Assembly (NCBI GenBank): GCA_004835665.1
Contig: ML240445.1
Span: 372,001-436,000, forward strand
Source of the DNA: Phoma sp. XZ068
Taxonomy: Eukaryota; Ascomycota; Dothideomycetes; Pleosporales; Didymellaceae
Direction: 5' to 3'
DNA: 64,000 bases
How positions within the stretch are numbered: the stretch's first letter is position 1; each line of letters opens with the position of its first letter. A model generated the notes under the pieces. That model was not told the origin of the DNA and did not search any database. It saw only the letters and a program-made list of their open reading frames with translations. Of this stretch, positions 32,548 to 44,000 are shown piece by piece. Made by a program: the position numbers and the translations under genes.

Positions 32548-35500
32548 ATGCGGCTTTTAGAAACGATCGATGGCTACACATTCACTTTTACAAAAAACTT
32601 CCTCAGCGATGATATAATTCCTCCTTACGCTATACTTTCGCACACCTGGGCGAGTGGCCAAGAGGTGACTTTCAAAGATATCATCAAAGAAAACAAAAGA
32701 AGATCCAGCAATGTACGGGCTTATCTGCACCGGCTTCAATCACGTCCCACGAAGAGGGGCTACGACAAACTTAGATTCTGTGCACAGCAGGCTAAGCATG
32801 ATGGATTGCGCTACTTTTGGGTGGACACTTGTTGCATCAACAAGAAGGACTCTGCCGAGCTGCAGAAGGCAATCAACTCTATGTTCCTCTGGTATAAGAA
32901 TGCGGCAAAGTGCTACGTCTTTTTGTCAGATGTATCGATAGGCGAACAAGACGGGACCAGCGAGTCTCCTGCTTGGCATCTGGCCTTTGCAGCGAGCCGT
33001 TGGTTCACTCGCGGCTGGACCCTCCAGGAGCTGCTGGCTCCGCGCGTGGTAGAGTTCTTCTCCAAGGAAGGCACACGGCTGGGTGATCGCCTGGAACTGC
33101 AGCAGCAAATTCACGACATCACAAATATCTCTCTGCAGGCTCTAGCTGGAACTCCCTTGACCGAATTCAGCGTAGATGAGAGGCTATCCTGGGCAGTGGG
33201 ACGCGAAACAACCCGCAAGGAGGATGAAGTGTACGCACTGCTCGGCATATTCGACCTGAGCCTACCTTTCATCTACGGCGAAAGTCACAGAAAAGCTTTG
33301 AGACGACTCTTAGAGGAAATCGCGAAATCTCAAGCGGTCGCTATTGACCGAGAATGCCGAGAGAAGCGTCTACTTAGGTCGACAATGCCGTTCTGGCCTG
33401 ACCCCGACTTCATTGCCCGCGAAGGTCTTGATAGCATACGACGTATGTGCGCAGGGCCTGCAGGTCGTGCAGCCCTGGTGGGTCTTGGGGGCGTTGGGTA
33501 AGCAAGCCGACTTTTGGCCGCATCGGTGCTGACTGTGAACGTAGAAAATCGCAAATTGCCATTGAGTATGCCTATCAGATGCTCAGCGAGTCACACGATA
33601 CATGGGTGTTCTGGGTACATGCAGGCACAAAGGCGAGATTTCGAGAAGGATATCACGAGATCGCCAAAAAGCTCAATTTGGATGGCTGGGACGACCCCAC
33701 GGCGAATATTATGGATCTTGTGAGCACTTGGCTGAGTAATGAAGCAAATGGAAGATGGGTTATTGTGGTTGACAACGCTGATGATCCAAGCGTGTTCTTC
33801 CACAGCCACGCAGCATCCCATGCGACTTACAAGCCCGATTCAACGACGGTGGAAACGGAGCCGCCATATTCGAGTTTTCTGCCACGAACATCTACCGGAT
33901 CGATCCTCATAACTTCCCGCAGCCGCGAGGCTGCATGCATGCTCACAGGCTCTGAGACAAGCATTGTCGAGGTTGGACCGATGAATGGTCAGGATGCTTT
34001 CGATCTTCTTCAAAAGAAGTCCAGTTCTACTGTCAAAAAGGATGAAGCTGATGCGTTGGCTAGAGAGCTCAGTCACATGCCTCTTGCGCTCACTCAAGCA
34101 GCAGCTTTCATCAACCGCACACCACGAATGAGTATCTCGAGATATCTGAAAGAGATTGGTCGCCAGCGAGCGCGCTTGTTAAAGAAAGATATGGTGGATA
34201 TCCGCAGGGATGCTGAAGCATCGAACTCGATCATGACAACATGGCAGATCTCGTTTGACTACATCCGTGAGCGGTCTCCTACGGCTGCCCGACTGCTGTC
34301 GCTGATGAGTCTCTTTGACCGACAGGGAATCCCAAGGTCACTTCTTCAGGGCAAGTATGCACAGCCTGAGCATGGGGATACGGATTTTGAGGACGATATG
34401 TACCTGCTGACCAGCTTCTGCCTTGTCAAAAGAAGCGCTGACGAAGGCAAGTTCGAAATGCATGTGCTAGTGCAATTCTCTACAAAGAAGTGGCTTGAGC
34501 TTCACGATGAGCTCGGATACTGGAAACAGGTTTACGTGGCACTCCTATATGAGAGTTACCTCGCGGACCAGGACGAGGGCCGGCCAATCTGCCCGGCCAT
34601 GTTCCCACATACTCAAACTGCAATGAACAACCATCCATATGACGCAGAGGGTTTGGAAATGTGGGCATCAATTGCATTGGTAGCGTCTTCGTATCTGGAC
34701 GATATTGGAGAATACCAACAGGCGTACAAGATTGCTCTAGATTCTTTCGAAGTCCGGAATATTTTATTAGGGCCGGACAATTCAGGAACGCTAGACAGTC
34801 TCAACAGCGTTGGAGTGGCACTGAACAAGCTAAATCGATACAATGAAGCAGAGACAATGCACCAAAGAGCGGCAGAAGCACAAGAACGTACGCTTGGAGC
34901 GGATGATGCCAGAACACTTGTCAGCAAGATCAACCTCGCGGTTGTGTACAAGGACCAAGGCCGTTGGTCAGATGCTGAAATCCTACTCCAACAGGTTCTT
35001 GAGATTGTCAGCAAGACAACGTCGGATGAAGGTCGCACCTTAACACTGTGGGCACTCTCTGTTCTTGCGGCCACGTATAACCATCTAGGCCGCTACAAAG
35101 AAGCAGAAACTTTGCAGCTACAGGTCTTGAAAGCACATGAGACTCAACTTGGGATCTATCATCCCACGACATTGAGCGCAAAGTTACAGCTGTCCTCGAC
35201 GTACAGAAAACAAGGTCGCGAGAAAGAGGTAGAGGAGCTACGCCTTCACGTTCTTAAAGCCCAACAGTTGAACCACCACGCGGAAGAAGAGATACTTACC
35301 TCAAAAGCCCTCCTAGCTAGCTCATACCAACACCAAGGCCGCTGGTCCGAAGCCGAAGCACTCCAGATCGAAGTTCTTACTAAAATGAAATCCATAATGA
35401 GTCCAAACCACCCACACATACTGTACGAGACGGAAGCTCTAGCCGGAATATACTGGTTCCAAGGCCGCTTTTCAGAATTCGAACCGCTAGAACGTCAAGC

Positions 35501-36005
35501 CTTAGACATTAGTATAGCACTGTTCGGAGAAGAAAACCCGCGTACACTGATTATCAAAAGCTTCCTCGCAAGCACAATCAGGAACCAAGGCCGCTTCGCC
35601 GAATTCGAAACCATCATTTTGGAAGTTCTTCAAGTTCAAAGAGCTATGTTCGGAGAGGACGATCTGCAGACGGTGGGCAATAAAGAAGCCCTCGCAACCG
35701 GATATCTGGACCAAGGCAGGTTCAAAGAGGCGGAGCAGTTGGGGGAAGAAGTTTTCAAAGTGAGAAAGGAGACACTGGGGAATGAGCATCTGGAAACCTT
35801 AGGAAGTATGGGGAATTTGGCGGTCACGTACCACCGGCAGGGGTTTGTTGAAAGGGCCTTTGAAGTGATGGAGGAGTGCTATAGTGGGCATGTAAAGGTG
35901 TTAGGTGCAGATCATCCAACTACAGGACGGTATAGGGATAGATTGGCGAAGTGGCGGAGACTACGGGACGAGGTTTCAAGTGAGGATTCGCGAGTCGATG
36001 AGTAG
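32548..36005 (+). CDS. HET-NB-ARC-TPR fungal NLR (STAND) protein
   Basis: Exons 32548-33497 and 33545-36005 give 1136 aa. The intron (33498-33544, 47 nt) interrupts the P-loop codon for the second Gly of GGVGKS. N-terminal HET domain: YAILSHTWASG (motif 1), YFWVDTCCINKKDSAELQKA (motif 2), RWFTRGWTLQELLAP (motif 3). NB-ARC-like ATPase from about residue 305: GLGGVGKSQIAIEYAY (Walker A), WVIVVDNADD (Walker B), ILITSRSREA, MPLALTQAAAF. The C-terminal half has about ten 42-residue TPR units of kinesin-light-chain type (for example QGRWSDAEILLQQVL). HET proteins trigger cell death in heterokaryon incompatibility; TPR-NLRs are thought to sense non-self ligands. All motifs are intact, so this is probably functional. 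Confidence 0.93.
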
Positions 36006-36793
36006 AGTCAAGCTCGATACTACTAATGTCAACAACCAACTATGAATGAAAACGGTACAACATTGTAGCCATCCAAGTGGCAGATGGTGACCTCCAAACG
36101 CTTTGCTCTTTACGCTGAAATCATAGCAATATCTCATCTTCGACGCCGCGGTATGCGTCTTCACCTCCTTACCCATCTTGCGGGGTCGTATAGATCAAAG
36201 GGTGACACCTCCTGAACGATACGCGATTACATCGTTCGTCTCCTTTAACTCGTGTTCTTGCTGTTTGGCATTCGACGCATCTTCCAGAAGTTCCGACCGC
36301 GTTGCTCTTATATCTTTGTTGAGCTGATTATGGAGTGTGCCGGTTGGGGCATGTCATTATTCTTTACAAAACCTCTCGTTGGATACATGACGTGAGAGGA
36401 CTGGAGGTTCGAGACTTGCGCATTGTCGTAGAGTTTGATTTCGTGGCGTGGAGCCAAAGAACGGGAATGAGTTAGTAAGGGGAAGGGTACGTGGTTATAG
36501 AAATGCATATTGGATATCTCGAAGCTCATTTGGAAATGCTCCACACTTCGAAGAAACGATACAGAGATGTGTGACCAACAGCAAGTAGGTATAATAGAGC
36601 ACATTCGCGTGGCAGAAAGCAAAAGGTGCAAGGCTTCTCCAAAACGCCTTGCTTGATGCAAATGACAGCACAACAACTCCACCTTCAACAAATTGTCGAT
36701 AACTGGCACCAGTCCGACTTCTCCATACAGTCTCCACCGACGTTACTCCCACGTGTACATGTGCACTCAAACAGAAGTAGCGGCAGCCCTCAT
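36006..36793. other. Convergent 3' intergenic gap
   Basis: About 790 bp between the HET-NLR (+) and the myristoylated protein gene (-). I see nothing recognisable. Confidence 0.4.
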
Positions 36794-37352
36794 TCAGTTG
36801 TAATTCATGTACTGTTGTTGCTCATCAATTTCGTCCGCCCTCGTCTTCGTCTCTTTCTGAACAATATCTCCTTTCCGATTGGTCGAGTTTTTGTTTGCGC
36901 GCGCCTGAATTGGGACGTCAGCAATGCGTTCTTACTGCACGTCTATGGTCCACTGCGAACTGCGCCATACCAGCTCCGTGCACATAAGTCGGCACAAACG
37001 GTCCAGGCTTCCACCTGAATATCGGCCGGCCGACTCCAGTTGTTCCGGAGCTGTTACCGCGCAGTACCACCACCACGCAATCATATGCACGCCCTCAACA
37101 GCACCATACGCCTCTCCTCGCTCTTCCCTTCATACGCACCTCTGCTGCTTGACCTGCCGCCACTCCAGCATCGACATTCACATTGCTCTCCCCTAGTGTC
37201 CGTGGTGGTCCACCAACAGTGCGTTTTTGTGTCGACCCTGCACTCGCGGTCGTTGGGACCGAGGCCTTCGTTGCGGGCGCGGGGGCCGATCCCAGAGTTC
37301 GGCCGGGGCCGTCGAAGGCATCTTTGGACTGTTTGCCGCAGAGGTTGCCCAT
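36794..37352 (-). CDS. Small N-myristoylated (MGNLCGK) protein
   Basis: Exon 1 (37352-37140, 71 codons) is convincing: MGNLCGKQSKD carries Gly2 for N-myristoylation and Cys5 for palmitoylation, followed by two copies of a PGRTLG / PPRTLG motif. Proteins with this start are widespread in filamentous fungi; I recall them as ending in a charged Ala/Glu/Lys/Gln helix, distantly like SVIP (small VCP-interacting protein). The splice to exon 2 is inferred: donor GTGCGT at 37139 and acceptor TTCAG before 36904 join QAAE to ARANKNSTNRKGD and end MNYN at 36794, giving 107 aa with a 235-nt intron. Likely location is the cytoplasmic face of endomembranes or the plasma membrane. Exon 2 is less certain than exon 1. 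Confidence 0.6.
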
Positions 37353-38209
37353 TGCTCGCTACGCTCGGTCGCGGGGGTAGAATTGGAGGTCTGAAGAGAG
37401 TTGAAGGGTGGAGTGCGAGCAGCGAATGGAGCAGAGGCGGGAATGCGGAGGTCCGCCTCATGGTGGTGGGGAGTGGCTGTGCGTGCCGTGAGCCGGGACG
37501 AGAGGTGCCAAGGGCCTGGTCATTGGATGCAGCAGGTCAAGAGGGATGGAGGTCTTGGACTGAGAGAGACATCTTGGGAGAGACGGTCGCTGCATTGTGA
37601 AGTTGATTCATGGTTGCGACCATCTCTTAGTGAGACGGATGTGTGTTGTTTGACGCTGGCTGTTTGACAGCGATCGAGCTGGAGGTCTTTGTGCCCCACT
37701 GTTGCGCTCGCTGATACTTGAATGGCGAAGCTGTGGATTCAAGGACTCCTCCACAGCGCACCTGCGCTCGATATCGACTCGAACATCAACTGTCGATGCA
37801 CCTGCAGCTGTTCAGTTCGGCGAAAGAGCGACAGGTTGATTTCTCCGGGAGCGCGACAAGGGTTGAAGCCAATGATAACACGGCAGAATCGCTTACAAAG
37901 TGGATCACCATCACCACGCTATTCACTCTTCTGAGCACATGGGACTTTTTGCGCCGGAACAACTCTCCTGCTACCGTTGAAGCACAAGAGCTCTCAACGA
38001 GACGCTGTGTTAAATGGTGTGATTGCACGTACCCCGCTCTTTCTTCATTGACGCCCTCGCCCCTCTCTTTCCAGCGAACCGGCGCAGCGCATATTTACAC
38101 CTGAGTACCCGAATGTCCTCAAATGTCGCAAGGCTTGGCACGTGAAGGACTGAGATATCATCTTTCTACAACGACGACGTACGTCCCCGACAATCCTCCG
38201 CATACCATC
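37353..38209. promoter_or_regulatory. Divergent region upstream of the Cys-rich C2H2 factor
   Basis: 857 bp between head-to-head starts. An open frame of 128 codons at 37718-38104 (+) has no motif and is probably chance or leader sequence. Confidence 0.4.
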
Positions 38210-40331
38210 ATGGCTCCGACTAACGGTTCTCCAGACCCTGATCTTGACGAGGGTTTCTTTGATTCCATGTTCACTTCCCTAGCCTCCCCGCTCGCTGGAT
38301 CAAAGCGAAGTGCGGCCGTTCTGAGCGGTGATGACGCCCAAACCCAAAGCCAATCGCTACCCCAGGCGATAGGTACGGGCCCGAGGGAGTACCAAGCTGA
38401 ACACGTCAATCCACAAGTTTTGTGCTGCAGTCACTGCCCGGAAGTGCGCCCGTCTAAGCGCAGGGCTTCAGCGCACAAGGTTGGCGAGTTTCACAATCTG
38501 ACAGCAGAGTCGCACCCGCCGATCGGCACAGACCAGCAGTTCCCAGACGACTGCTTCGAGAAATTCTGTCAGGAGTGCAATTTCGATGCGGCTTGTCCGC
38601 CGGACTGCGAGTTGGCGTGTCCTGGCGACGACGTCTGTGATGCTGTTTGCACGCCAGACGATGCCTGCTTCGACCCTCACTGCTCGCAAAGCCCTAAGCA
38701 ATGTGCAGACGGCTGTGTCGATCCAGAGTGCACCAAGCTGTCATGTCCGGACCAGCCTTGCTTCTGCCAGAAGTGCGATGCTCAGCCTTGTCCTTTAGGT
38801 GACCCGCACAACGATTGTCATTTTGCACACTCAGCACCTACTGGCGCCGGCACTATATACTGCTACGACAACGCATCTTGTCACTTTCAAGAACAGTACC
38901 CTGGCCATACCGGTCCGCTTGCGGCATATGAGACCTACCCGTGCTTCTCTCAAGCTCACACACATCTCAATGGCGACAGTGCCTCAACACACGCTTCTAC
39001 TGCAGCTACACCCCTGCTGTCGCCCAGCAACTATACCTCTCTCGAGAGTGCTTTCACCAGCGAACCTTCCCCGGCACCTGGGCAGTCCGACTTCGCCAAA
39101 ATTAACTGCTTCCTCAACATCAGTGGGGATCACTGCCACATTGACAACTCTTGCTGTCACGGGTCGAGCAGAGCGTGTGGAGATCATCCTTCTGCATCTC
39201 AGCAGAATCTCGACCTATGGAATACATCCATAGCCCACGGCAATGGGCTGTCGAATGGCTTTATGAACTTTGGCCTCCATTCTCACCCTACTTCCCCGGT
39301 GACGATGAGCGGGGTGTCGAACGGTGATATGTTCAGCAACCATTTCGACAACTCGATGCTGGGATTCAACCACAACAACAACTGGATGCTTCCTGACTCT
39401 TCTTTCGAGAACAACTTTTCTAGTGGCATGGGTGCCAGTAAACTCGATTTTCTAGCCTCAGCCATCCAGAACGAGATAATGAACTCGATGCACTCTCTCA
39501 CTAGCACACCCTCAATGGACACCAAATCCATCCTCGACACCTCGACACATTCCAGCACACCGTCAGGCGATTCAAATTGCGTCTGTAAATGGCAACATGC
39601 CCCCGGCGTCCTCTGCCTTGCCGTCTTCTCATCCGCCTCTGACCTCCACAAGCACATCAAAACGGCTCACGTGGACAACTGCGGATCCTGCTTCTGCCAA
39701 TGGGAAGGCTGTGACGCATCCGCCAAAGACTTCAAACAGCGCTCCAAGCTGTCACGTCACCTACTCGGCCATGCAGGCTACCGGCCCTATGCATGCAGCT
39801 ACCCGGGCTGCGACAAGACGTTCGCCACAAATCAAGCAAAAGACAACCACGAGCGCACGCATACTGGGGAAAGGCCGTACGTGTGCGATCGATGTGGATA
39901 TACAACAACAACACATACACAGTTGCAAACACATATCAGTGCGTTGCACGAGGGGAAGAAACCGCACAAGTGCCGGTTCTGTGAGTTTACATGCGCGGAT
40001 TCAAGTAACCTGAGCAAGCACGAAAGGACACATCAGGTACGCCACAGCAACCCCCTACTTCCCACTCGCCAGGCTGACGTTCATCTAGACTCTCCGTCCC
40101 TACCGCTGTCCTCACGCAAACTGCACTTTCAAACCCGATTGTCGCTGGGAGAACCTCAAACGACATCTACGTCGGTCAGGCCATTGTCCAGAGTTGCTGG
40201 TCGAGGCGAGTGAAGAGTACAAATCGTACAGAGAGAGCGTACGAAGAGAGATTGACGAGTGGCACAAGAGGAATGGCGACGAAGGGACAGGCAAGATGAG
40301 TCGGAGGAAGGGCAAGGGCTCCGTTGGATAG
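38210..40331 (+). CDS. Cys-rich C2H2 zinc-finger transcription factor
   Basis: Exons 38210-40036 and 40089-40331 give 689 aa. The intron (40037-40088, 52 nt) must be removed: exon 2 then encodes a sixth finger, YRCPHANCTFKPDCRWENLKRH, and a basic tail. I used MAPTNGSPD as start; an in-frame ATG 29 codons upstream is possible. Residues about 120-225 are extraordinarily Cys-rich, with many Cys-acidic pairs (CPPDCELACPGDDVCDAVC and CQKCDAQPCPLGD). A Ser/Asn/His-rich middle follows, then six C2H2-type fingers from about residue 455, including YACSYPGCDKTFATNQAKDNH, and the linker HTGERP. The combination of a Cys-rich sensor-like region with C-terminal fingers recalls zinc-responsive regulators such as Zap1/ZafA, but I cannot assign it firmly. 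A nuclear DNA-binding protein. Confidence 0.88.
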
Positions 40332-41050
40332 CTATGATGCGGAGCATAACGTTCTTATGAGCGGATGGGTTTTGGACTTGCTCCTTTTGCGACTTGAGCG
40401 TCTGATAGAGTTGACGATACCACAAACATACACATTATTATTAGATCAATCATTCGAATACAGTATATTCAGACGGGCTAGTCACCGTCTAGGTGCGTCT
40501 CCGGTAGTCGCTATTTAAGGTTCACGTTACAAGGAAGCAGCAAAGTGATATTTAACTTAGATTTTTTATATTATGCAGGCTGTACTCTATGCCATGCACC
40601 TGCCCAACCGACCGTCTAGAGAGGAGTGGTATATCCAGGGTATTTTACAGTTAACGAAAACAATCGCAGAACTATGCCCAAGAGATACCATCACTGACCA
40701 GCATGTACAGTAGAGCGCCAGCCCAGGGAGGCAGTCAGTCAGTGAAGCCGACCGCTACCCGGAGATGCGCCATTCCTCCCAACCAGGTATCTCGCGCCGA
40801 GGAACTAAACGCCGTCGCTCGTGAAGGTACAAGCGATTTGCAACAATGATTCGAAGACACTTTGATATGTGCCCAGCCGCGCCGTGGAAGGCGGGGGGCG
40901 TTTTGATGAATTCTTTTGAGGCCGTCGCGGGAAAAGAAAATAAAAGATTATGTTCTGAAACCATCCTGGACAGTCGATGCTGTCTGGGAACCTGGGAAGA
41001 AACGAAGACACAACAATGCAACACGATATCCTGCGTTCAGCTATCATAGC
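40332..41050. other. Convergent 3' intergenic gap
   Basis: About 720 bp between the C2H2 factor (+) and the PPR gene (-). AT-leaning in its first part; nothing recognisable. Confidence 0.4.
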
Positions 41051-44000
41051 TTACGCAGCCACCTCAGCAGGCTGCCTGCCACCACCGACAAGCTCGAGGA
41101 TCTTGCCAGCAACCGCCGCCGGGTATCCGCGCGACAGTCCCTCGTTGACAACCGACATAGCAGCAACGCGATCCTCGACAGCCATGTAAGCACGGGTCAT
41201 GGCCTCATAGGTGCTAGGCTCGCGCCTCGACTCAGGGACAGACTCGTAGATAGCCTTCGCCTTCTCGATGTCCTGCGCCAGTGCCCAGCCGTGGATCAGG
41301 CTGTTGGCAATGTATGGTGTCATCTCGACACGACGGGCGCGCATATCCGCGAGGATAGCACCGGTGTCGGCGATCTGGTGGTTGGCGACCATGGATTCGA
41401 AAAGCGCCTGGTACAGACAGGCTTGAGGACGGATGCGAGCATCAGCGAGCACGGTGTCGAAGAGGCGGCGTGCGCCCTCCATGTCGTGCGCTACACAACC
41501 CTTGGCGTGGATGAGCGAAGAGTAGTGGACTGCTTCTGGCACAGCGCCGGTGGTACGGACCTGCTCGAGCACAGACTCGGCAGCTTCCATGTCAACGGGC
41601 TCGAGGGTGGCGTATGTGTCGATGAGGAGCTTGTAGGTGTGTGTGGTGGGCTCGATGCGCTTCGAACGCATGCGCTCGTAGTAGGCAAGGACCTTGCTGC
41701 GGTCGCGCTTGGTGGTCAAGAAAAACTGCATCATGCTGTGGTAAGGCGCAGGGCGCGGCTTGTAGTTGGGCATGCACTCCATCTCCTCGAAGAGCTCCTC
41801 AGCGAACTTCTCGTCGCTGACACGGCAGAGGGCGTTGACGATGGTGCCGTATGTGACAGAGGTTGGTCGGATGCCAAGGTTGCGCATCTCAGAGAAGTAG
41901 AAGAGGCAGTCGTCGATACGACGCGCCTTTCCGAGCTTGCCGATGAGAGCGTTATAGAGGAAAGAAGATGGCTCGACACCCTCAGCCTTAGCACGGAGGA
42001 AGATCTTGACAGCCTCAGTGGCTTCGTCGAAGGTCTTGGTCGACTCCTTCAGTGTAGTGATGTAGAGGCCAAATGTGTTGGCGGTGGGTGCGGCACCCAT
42101 GTCGAGGAGGTCCTGGTGGTATCGGGCAGCGAGGTCGCGCTGGCCACAGGTGAGGCACGCAGCAACCATAGCATCAAGGATCGTAACCCAGCCGTAGCGC
42201 ACGATGCGGTACTGGGGAAGAAGGGGAACATCCTGCTTAGCGAGGTTCAGAATATCGTGAGCTAGGTTCAGGCGATCCTCCTTTGCTGCAGCGTTGATGA
42301 GCTTAGCATATGTGAAGAATCGAGGGTGGCGACCAGCTCGGCGCATGTTCTTGAACTTCATCAAGGCCTCGTTAAGGTGAGATGCAGTGCGGCCGTGAGT
42401 CTTCTCGAGCAACTCAGTGATGGCGACAGAGCCCTTGTTGTCGGTGGACGCAGCGTATGGGTCATACTGATCCTCGAAGGTAGGCACTGCAGGTGCGACA
42501 GGCGCCTGTACAGGGTAAGCAGCAAACGGAGCAGGAGAGTACATCGACTCTGGTGCTGGGTGCTTGTAGCTGTACCATCGGTGCTGAAGGTCACCACGGT
42601 CAAGCGCGGTAAGCGCTTTCTCGACAAGACCTGAAGTGGTCTTGTTGACAGGCGTGCCAACAGAGGTGATGACCTCGAGGAGATGAGCGAACCGAGCAGC
42701 GTGAGCAACATCGACTTCCGCACTCTGGAGAATGATTCCAGATTGAACCTGCATCAGAAGCGTGACGTCGTCGAAGTTGAGTTGAGCGATAGCCTCAGGT
42801 CCCATTCCAGATAATAAATGGTGAGCAACTGGGGTGACTAGGCCACCGTTCTCAATCATCGTCCACATCAGCTCCATGCTGGCCCGCGGCGGAAGGAAGA
42901 TGCCACGCTTCATCATGAACTGACCCATAACCTCAATAGCCTCGTCGATGTGCTCGACGACCTCCATCTTTGCCTGAGATCCTGACTGTGTGTCGCGGAT
43001 GCGATCAAACATCTGACGACCTTGGCGGAGCCCGCGCTCGGCCTGACCGCTACCAATGAGAGCAATGCTGTGCATAGCAGTGGGCTCAATGAAATCGGGC
43101 TTGGTAGGCGAGAGCTCAAGCATCCTCCAGAAGATCTCAGCAGCCTCAATGTTTCCATTGCGGATGTGCATAGCGCCCATGGCCATTGCTGGTCGGGCGA
43201 GATCAACTTCGGCAGGAAGAGCATCAAATGCCTCGGTAGCAACGTCCATGATATCGCGGTCCGCAGCCTTGATGCAAATAGCAGCCATGGCAATGTGCTG
43301 TGCCTGAGGGCTCAAAGACTCGGTGGCGTGGATGTACGCCTCCTGGAAGGAGCCATTCTTCAGCCATGTTGGCAGAAGAGCCTTCAGACCAACAATATCG
43401 CGGAGAGACAAGACATCGTCAGGAGTGGCAAGTGCGGCCTCAACCTTGGTCAAGAACTTCTGGCCACCCTCCATGCGGTCGCAAATAGCGTAAGCCTTGA
43501 TCAGGGCAGCATACACATCCTTATCCTTTCGGACAAGCTGGACGCTACCGTTGTCGTTCGCAACTGCGAGAGCCTTGTACTCATCAAAGCACTCGACAGC
43601 GCTCCTCAGATCACCGGACTTACCGAAAGCGTGGATCATGGGTACGAACATGTCCGCAGCTGGTGTCACTTTACGCGACTCCATGTGCGAGTAGATTCGT
43701 ACCATGTCCTCCACGCGCTCGCCCTCAGCACAAGCTGTGACAAGCAGACGGTATGTCTTCTCGGAGAATTTCTGGCCAGCTTCGACCTTGATAGCGGCAT
43801 CGAACAGCTTTACGGCCACGGAAAGCGAGCCGTCCTCGGTGAGAATGGCGTAGTCGGTTTCGTTCGACTGTAGCATGAACTTGCCCTCCTCTTCCAGACC
43901 GCCGTAACGGAGACGCTTTTCCTCGTAAACCTGGCTCATTGAGACGACTTCTAGTGATCGAACGGAAAGAAGCTCGATGAGAGCGGTGTAGGTCGCTGTG

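Noticed and set aside
33447..33544. Upstream extension of the NB-ARC frame instead of an intron
   Set aside because: It would replace the P-loop GLGGVGKS with unrelated residues; the 47-nt intron restores the motif exactly.
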